Source: Pohlia nutans
Lineage: Eukaryota > Streptophyta > Bryopsida > Bryales > Mniaceae
Direction: 5' to 3'
Length of the DNA stretch: 64,000 nt
Assembly: GCA_022496805.1 (NCBI GenBank)
Contig: CM040086.1
Coordinates: 11,410,501 to 11,474,500 of the forward strand
Below are positions 57,053 to 64,000 of this stretch, in pieces. Under the pieces are notes generated by a model that had not been told where the DNA came from, did not search any database, and was given only the letters and a program-made list of their open reading frames with translations. Both the position numbers and the translations under genes were made by a program. Each line of letters starts with the position of its first letter. Position 1 is the first letter of the stretch.

Positions 57053-60000
57053 TCAAGTTCTGTTCAAATCTAAGGGATCAGATTGTAGCAGCTCCAGTTG
57101 TCTGCTTGATCCTCCAGGGGCCTTCCCGTCTGATTGCGAGGACTCATGAAATGTTGGCCAAAATAATCCAAACCTAGAGGGCGATTTTGCAGGACCCGGC
57201 TTCGGAATTTCTTTTAATGTTGCAGGGGCCCCTTGCAAATGAGCTGCTCGCTGCGGATTGGTCAGCAGCATCTGCTGCACGTCGCTCGACAGCGAGTTGA
57301 AAATTGTGCACAAATCGCTCCTTAGTTTCTTGATTGTTTGGGTTTCTGTGTTGGCAAGCCCTGCCCGCTGCAACATCTTTAAGGAGAAAAATAATGAAAG
57401 TGAACAAATCAGATTCTCGATCATGGTTGCACAAGGCTATGGCCTACCTAGAATGACATCAAATGTTGACAAGATTCATGGAAGTAAGACTGAAAAGAGT
57501 GAGGCAGGTATTATAAACTAAACACATCGTAGTACTGCATTGTAAGATTGGAAACCGATAACTGAAGTGCTCGTTACTCTAATCATACTGAATATGGAGT
57601 TATTAATCTTTACCTGCAATTCAATGATCAAGTGGCGTTCAACAGCAGAAAACGAATCCAACACTTCCACTTCCGTCATTGAAGTCAAGAAGGTCTCCAC
57701 ATCAACCTTACAACGAGCTTGCCTCCAAATACGATGCTGTTCTTGCTCAGCTACAGCTCGTCTACGCTGGAACCATGGCATAAAATTCGGTCCCTCCAAA
57801 AAACGCCTGCATGCAATGCTTTTTAGTAATTAATGCTATAGAAGGACCACAATCTAACCAGGCTCCAATTTTATTTATGCTCACAACGTTTGGAACAAAT
57901 AAAGCAAGTCCATTAATGAGCTGCATAACCAAGTTTAGAACATCTCAAAGACAATTTAAGCAGGTCGGTTTATCTCTTTACTGAGCTGGCAGACACTCTT
58001 TAAAATTGCATGATCGACACTGTGATGCATTAGAGCTCTTACACAACACTAGGATAAAAAAATTAAACAATATTGGACTGATACCTGTAGAGATCCATCC
58101 AGTTGGCACGTAATCTCTTTGCAAGAAACTTGCCAGCTCCACGAGCAGCCAGGCCTTCCAGAAAATCATGAGCATTAAAAGGAGGTAGAGGAGGCGGATC
58201 GCGGAAGGGTGATGCTCCCTCCTGCGGGGTAGTTGCACGTAGATAGGGCCCAAATGGTGCCAGGAAATTGGTGGTCAGTTCTAGAAAGTGGCGCCGCAAA
58301 ACCTCATTGTTCACCATAGACATGGATTCCTCAGTTCGGGGCGAAACTCCAGCATCAACTAAACGATTGAGAACGGAGGTATCCGGTTTCGTTGCTGCCA
58401 CGTAGCTTGTCCACAAGCACTCACGATGCTCAGACATCAAAGAAAGGGGTCCATCTTTCCGCACTCTAGCGACTTTGAGCAGGTTTGCTGGAGAAAATCT
58501 TGTCAATGGAGACAGCTGCAGTTGCAGTGATAAACGGCGATTCCCAGTTTGCGAAGTACTCCTTGTCAATGGAGACAACTTCAACCGACTCGGTGCTGCA
58601 TTCGGGGTTCCTACAGAAATTACATGGGGAAGGTTCTTCAGGGCCTTGAGGAAGAAAAGATTGGTTACTCCCAGGACCATTTGAGGGCCCTTTTCCCCTT
58701 CTTTCACAGAATTCAGTCCACTGAAGTCCGGGTCATGGATTGTGAAGTAAGGTCGGAAGTCTACACTACATGGCAGTGGTGCAACCAAGCTAACTAGGGC
58801 AGCTACTGCCTCGCAAACTTGTGAGGGAGTGGGAGCTATCACCATCAGAGGTTCACCAACTAAAAGAAGCTCCCACAGAACCCACAGATTCATGAGGACT
58901 CCTCGAAAAGAACCAAATAAATCAACGTCGTGGAAGACACCTTGAGGAATGGATCGGTTCAAAGGGGGCATCGGTGCCATTGCCGAGGTGAAATCATCCA
59001 TGGGAGTGCCACAACCAGGGGGAAGAGTATGGGCTGGTGGAAGATGGGCACGGATGCTGATGCTGCCCACCAGCAACTCCATCAACTGCCCGTGGAGCGG
59101 AGGTGCCCAATGGGATACATGAGATGCCACCTGTTCCAAAGCTCGTGCACCAATATCAAAATACAAAGGCCCTGCAATTTGTACCAAGGGCTTGAACACA
59201 CATGAATAAGGACGCTCAGAAAGGATGACCACCGATTTTTGTTCACCTCCACGCCTGAGTCTCTCATCCTGCCTTTGCCTGTGGACAACATACTTTGGTT
59301 GTGAGTCTTAAGAGATAGTATCCTTGCTTGAGTGTACAGGAATTCAAAAAGAACAAGGGATGTACAGTACAACCACGAAAGGACCCTAACACACCATGTG
59401 AAGTACAGGAAGAATAATAAACAGTGCACAAAAGAAGGTTAGGATGATATACCTATTGAAAACAAAACCATATAAGTACCGCGGGCCTCCACTACCAGGG
59501 CCACCACGGGAATTTCCATTCACTGTGTCCAGTGAGTAAGCAGGCAGATCCGTGTTGACTTCACCTGGCACAGGGATGCTGCTTGGAGGATCATCAGTGG
59601 GAGGGGTAGAATTGCTGGTCTCCCTCGTTACAGGCTTTGGAGAAATCACATTTGCAAGAATGCTAGGCAGAGGCAAACTACCCCATCCACCTCCAGTGCC
59701 AATTTCCTTATCATTTGGAGATTTCTCAAGGACCGCTGAACCCTCGCTCCATGATCTGTGTGGTACTTGAGGTTCATCAAAATTCAGTTGTCGTGCTGCA
59801 AAAAAGGTTGAACGGTGACATCTTTATTCACGAAAAGTGTTGTCAATAATGCAACTACTTATTCATTACCAAATAATACATTAATGCCAGGCTTTGAGCT
59901 GGACAATCGGTACAGTTCAAAAGCAACGCAGACGTCACGGGAGGCTATCACGTGAGAACGTGTAGAAAAGACACTATTGAAGGTTTACACTAACCAATGA

Positions 60001-60912
60001 ATGCTCACCTGTGGGATCCCCAACATCAACATATTGGTCCACGGGATGGGAAACAGTTCTCCGAGGTGGAGCTGGATTATCAGCAGGAATTGACCCACGC
60101 CTGCGTATCCGGAAGAAGAATGCGCAGTCATGCACACTAGCATGGGTGCTTCCTTGAGACATGGAGTCTGGAAATGAACTGAAGGCCACATCCAGTTCTT
60201 CCTCTGGGGAGAGGGCATTTTCTGGATAGCACTCCTCAACCAGCTGCCAACATCCAAACAAGCTGATAAGAATTACTATCACTGACACATTGTGTCGATT
60301 CAAAACATAGAGCAGAAGACCTCACGACAACTTTATGAAGATGCAAGCAGCCTTTTGAAGACACTGCACTGCACCTCAAGACTAGATACACCCCAAATTT
60401 GTTTCTTACGACGTTCACATGATTTCCTCTGACAACCCTAATAATGGACACAACCCTTCGCTTCAGACTGTTAACCCCTAAGCGTCTAAAACGCCCAATA
60501 TGGCCATCTGCATCACTGAACTTGGCAACGGTAGCATTTTCTCATTTTACCTCGGTTTTCTGATCGCAATACATCATTTTAAAGCTCTTGCTCTATACTA
60601 CAAGATCAACAGTGTCAATCGTGTCAAACTGAAGTCATTTACACACAAACAGATGATTTGCAGCAGGGGGTCCAATTTTCCTACACTACAGAAAATACGC
60701 AGTGCACGCTTAGGAGTTAAGCAACCAACACTTCTGAGTTCCTTCAAAGGACTCACTGGTCCATGGGGAGGTCCTGCTGAGCATGTTACCTGTCCCTGTT
60801 GAAGATCAAAACGAATGGCACAAATTGCCACCATCCATCGCTGTAGGGCAGAAACATCGGGCTTTCCAACGGGTTCTTGGCGAGGAACCGCCAAGGTAAC
60901 ACTCCGATTCAT
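57053..60912 (-). CDS. DENN-domain protein, DENND6-like
   Basis: Six exons in coding order (60912-60790, 60243-60009, 59795-59453, 59278-58085, 57806-57614, 57367-57053) give 800 residues. The start ATG at 60912 has an in-frame stop 15-18 bases upstream. Residues 26-90 match the upstream DENN region of DENND6 (RFDLQQGQ, then PEEELDVAFSSFPDS). About 245-430 is the core DENN (PYSCVFKPLVQIAGPLYFDI; LLVGEPLMVIAPTP; DFRPYFTIHDPDFSGL; VLGVTNLFF), followed by a downstream DENN part and a charged tail. DENN proteins are Rab GEFs in membrane traffic; animal DENND6 acts on Rab14. The plant target is unknown to me. A Ser/Pro-rich linker (about 120-235) makes it longer than the roughly 600-residue animal form. 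Intron 1 carries a TTAA MITE. Confidence 0.92.
60471..60720. mobile_element. TTAA MITE in DENND6 intron 1, 250 bp
   Basis: Begins TTAACCCCTAAGCGTC and ends GCACGCTTAGGAGTTAA. It lies wholly within intron 1 (60244-60789), 70 bp from exon 1. The length matches the 251-bp element at 638, although the interior differs. Confidence 0.85.
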
Positions 60913-62167
60913 CCTCAAGGTTACGTACTATTCTTCAACAAGTTGCTGCCCCTGCTCCTGCTCCATCTCAACCTTCTGCTAATTGAGTGATACCATGATC
61001 TGCTCCTTTCAGCAGTTGATTGATAGTTGCCAGTGGACACCTTCTAGACATAACGCCTTCCAGCTAGAGCCGCAAACATCCTCCAGCCAAGTAATATTCG
61101 TCTGAACATGAGCCTTCTCTTGACAAAGCTAGTGCAATATCATGGGCTTCACTGTCCTGCCAGATCCATTCCTCACAACTTGAACAAAAATGTAGCACTT
61201 CGATGTCTGAACATTCATAAACAAAAATAATCTAGGGTAGGTCCCCTTCTGAGTAGCACTGAAACTCGGTTATACGGGGACCAAATATGACCTCTAAAAA
61301 CAGAATCCAACTAAAAACAAGAATCATTCTCACTTAGTTTGAAGGAGATGACATTAGTTTATGACTGTCCTTGGTGCCTAGATGGTATCCTCCAGAAACT
61401 AGTGACGCCTTAAATGCTTGCAAACATAAGTTTTTTTTATTTATAAATATAAATTGCATTAGTACACAGATGCCACGTACCTTTCATTCATCATCCCCTC
61501 CACCTCAAACCCTAAACACTAAGAACGCGGATCGATACTACGAAAGGAAAAAAATAGGGTTAATAAAATCAGCGTCATTCTCCATTTCCGATCTGATCTC
61601 CTCCGCCGCACCACGTCTCAGCATTCCCAGCAGCTCAAATAGTCCCCTTCTCAATGCGGCAACCTAAAGAAATGCAGTTTTCGCCTTAGAAATCAAATTG
61701 ACCTAGATCAGCAACCCTCGCCACGCATGGAGGGAAAAAAACTCGAATCCGAGCTCCGTGGAGCGGATTAAGGTTTTGGAAGCGGCGATCTCCTGAAAAC
61801 CCCCTGAAGCGGATCACAGCCCGCATTGGCCCCCAAAATGCCCTAAAAAGCTCGAAACTGGTGCAAAATCCGCACAGCGAGCTCAGGAAAGGTTCTCGAT
61901 CGAATTGTGCATCATTCGCGACGCCGTGAAAAACGCCGTGGATTGATTGATAGCCCGCCCGACCGCCCGCTTCATCAGTGGCGAAAAGGAGCTGGGAGCA
62001 AGAGCGAGCCCTTTGTCAGATGCGAAAGACGATCTGCACCGTCGAATTCAGTGGACCAGATCCACGGCTCACGATCGCAGTCATCGATGGTTCGTGTTCG
62101 GTGCTTTTATATTAAATTTTAGCAGTAAGGTAAAGTTTTAACCTCCATCCTAAACGTGATTCTCTTT
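60913..62167 (-). promoter_or_regulatory. Probable DENND6 leader and promoter
   Basis: The region from about 61500 to 62110 is GC-richer than the surrounding repeats and has AAACCCTAAACAC (61509) near a run of pyrimidines, as seen in plant housekeeping promoters and leaders. Frames here show no domain. The exact transcription start cannot be seen. Confidence 0.45.
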
Positions 62168-62409
62168 TTAACCCTTCAACGACATATACTATCATGATAC
62201 CACACCCAAAATCTCTTTCAAATTTTATTTTAAGCATGATTCTGTTTTTAATTTACTTTGGCTCTATTCTAAAGAAGTATAGATCTCTCTAAGATGCTCC
62301 GTTTGGCATTTAAAAAACCCCATTTAGTGCAATGGAGTAAAAGTTATGAGCAAGATTCTCCTAAAACAAAACCAAACCCGTGGGGCTAGCATTGTCATTT
62401 AAGGGTTAA
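62168..62409. mobile_element. TTAA MITE, family N, 242 bp
   Basis: Begins TTAACCCTTCAACGACA and ends TTGTCATTTAAGGGTTAA. TATCATGATA forms a palindrome near the left end. It is non-coding. Confidence 0.8.
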
Positions 62410-62453
62410 TTTACTTCGGTTCTTCAAAAGAAGTATATTGTATCCTCCGGTCA

Positions 62454-63373
62454 TTAACCCCTAAAAGACCAAGTGTACACATTGTGTCCAAGAATAATTT
62501 CATTACTTTAATAACTTGTTTGGATTTCATAATTTTGACTCTATGTTAACTAGAGAACTGAAAATATACGTTACAAGAACACAAAAATCCTTTAAAATTT
62601 GCAATTACGTTGATTGATTCATTGGGAAAAAACTAAAACGTCAACATAGGAAAACTTGGGACATGGTAGTTAGGGCGGTTGATGACTTGGAGGGCATTTT
62701 CACACTTGGATGTCACATTCGTATTAAAAAAAAAGTGTAGAATATGTAAAATATTTTCCATTACTGCATCATTAACACTATATAATAATTACGGAAAATG
62801 TTTAAAATATATTTAAAATGGAATCTTTTCAAAATAATTAGAATCTTTTCTACATATTTTTATATTATTTTGGAATATTTTGGAATATTCTAAATATATA
62901 TTTGAATTCTCTAAAACATTTTTGCAATGTAAAAGTTAATAACAATCACAAACACCGGCTCAACGAGTCACCAACAAGTCACTTCATCCAAACATAAATG
63001 ACAATCATTGTTGTTGTATTTAGTTTTAGAACATCATTTTTTGTGAGCACTTAAATATAGTACATCTTTGTATGCTCCTAAACTTTCAAACGCTAATCAT
63101 GGTTTTTAAATTTATGAGAAAGCTTGCAATGAATGACCTGTTGGTTTTGTTCAAAATTTTCAAAAATCAACTTATGATCAAACCTTATAATCATGTAATA
63201 TATACGGTAGATTGTTCTGAAAATTGATGTACAGTCTCATGACTAAGTCCTCTTTGAGTTTCAACGGTGAAGTTTTCTACATGAATACCAATCAAGAGAT
63301 ACAATTGCCTTTTTGAAAACATCACAAGAAAGTGATAAAATTTTAGGAATGAGCATGGTCCTTTAGGGGTTAA
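62454..63373. mobile_element. TTAA element, family O, 920 bp
   Basis: Begins TTAACCCCTAAAAGACCAAG and ends CATGGTCCTTTAGGGGTTAA. An imperfect palindrome (TACACATTGTGTCC) follows the left end. It is the longest TTAA element here, yet no transposase motif can be read in any frame. Confidence 0.8.
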
Positions 63374-64000
63374 GCCCAATACAAAGTGAATTGATTTTTA
63401 GGGTTATTTTCATTTATATTTTTCTAAATTTTAATTCTTATGATATTGAATATTTTCCGCGTGACATTTTATCCTAAGCTTTGTTTGTTACATCTCGTTA
63501 AGTTTTTTAATTTAAAAATTTTGGACAATGATATAGCGCAAGATGCCATTCTCCTCTTTTTACAATTTTGATTGAACAGACTTATTATTGTCAAGGATGC
63601 TAAAAATTTAAAATATCATTATTTTTACTGAGTGACTGGAATCTTCATATCATACTAAATATCATTATGACGTAAAATTAGTGTCATATGAAGATTTCAG
63701 CCATTCATTAAAAAAAATCAGCCCTCACTAATATTGAGATTTGGCAAAACGGTGCGTGCTTCGGGAATTAGTACCACGAGCACTAATTGGGATAATTAGT
63801 GTAGTGAGTGCCTCAATGCCCACTATCGATTTGTGTCACCATGATAAAATTAACTAACGTTCGGTGGCCCCATTCAGATTGAGGTGAATCGTCTACATCC
63901 AACACGCACTGACAATCAATTCATGTGCAAAGACTAGTAAAGTGGAAATTGTATGTAACTTAGGGCAGCTCCATCGCTACCCTCCTAGAGTCTCTCACAC
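63374..64000. other. AT-rich end of window, repeat-derived
   Basis: 63640-63810 is a diverged inverse copy of about 18770-18920, with shared blocks around TACCACGAGCACTAATT and ACTAAATATCATTATGA. No gene is seen. Confidence 0.5.

Noticed and set aside
638..63373. CCCTAAA in the TTAA termini read as interstitial telomere repeats
   Set aside because: Only one heptamer occurs per end, always next to TTAA and within inverted repeats; these are transposon ends, not telomere arrays.
1..64000. CRISPR array, rRNA or intact tRNA genes
   Set aside because: No regularly spaced identical repeats with unique spacers and no complete structural RNA gene were seen; the window is plant nuclear DNA.

Overview
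This is nuclear DNA from a land plant. The evidence is a canonical three-exon NAC-domain transcription factor, a plastid-type ABCI11 ABC ATPase, a DOMON/cytochrome b561 protein of plant type, GT-AG introns, and plant-type DNA transposons (Stowaway-, PIF/Harbinger- and CACTA-like). The species cannot be named from the sequence. The AT-rich intergenic DNA, the low gene density and a moss/lycophyte-like pogo transposase remnant make a non-flowering plant my weak preference. Only four intact genes are convincing in 64 kb.

Layout. 1-27.7 kb: no intact gene. It is a graveyard of short non-autonomous elements, dominated by TTAA-flanked elements with piggyBac-like ends (TTAACCCCTAAACG...). 27.7-31 kb: the NAC gene (+). 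31-35.4 kb: repeats, including a three-level nest of TTAA elements. 35.7-38.5 kb: ABCI11-like gene (+, nine exons). 39.7-45.6 kb: DOMON-cytochrome b561 gene (-, four exons, repeat-filled introns), convergent with ABCI11. 46.3-56.7 kb: repeats, including a decayed pogo-like transposase gene cut in two by a 2.7-kb CACTA-like element that holds further insertions. 57.05-60.9 kb: DENND6-like gene (-, six exons), with its promoter/leader up to about 62.1 kb. 62.2-63.4 kb: two more TTAA elements.

The four genes form no pathway together: a developmental transcription factor, a plastid ABC ATPase, a membrane redox protein and a Rab-GEF-like trafficking protein. The interest lies in the repeat landscape. 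At least 20 TTAA-bounded elements from several sequence families share a CCCYTNAA-type terminus. Many carry a palindrome about 20-28 bp inside one end; its arms differ in sequence between families but stay complementary. The elements repeatedly insert into each other's TTAA, leaving chains that share one TTAA. No transposase for them is visible here. A separate small retroposon family with (TATC)n tails and 11-17 bp target duplications is present in three copies. Element boundaries were read by eye; classifications to superfamily are inference from ends and target duplications.
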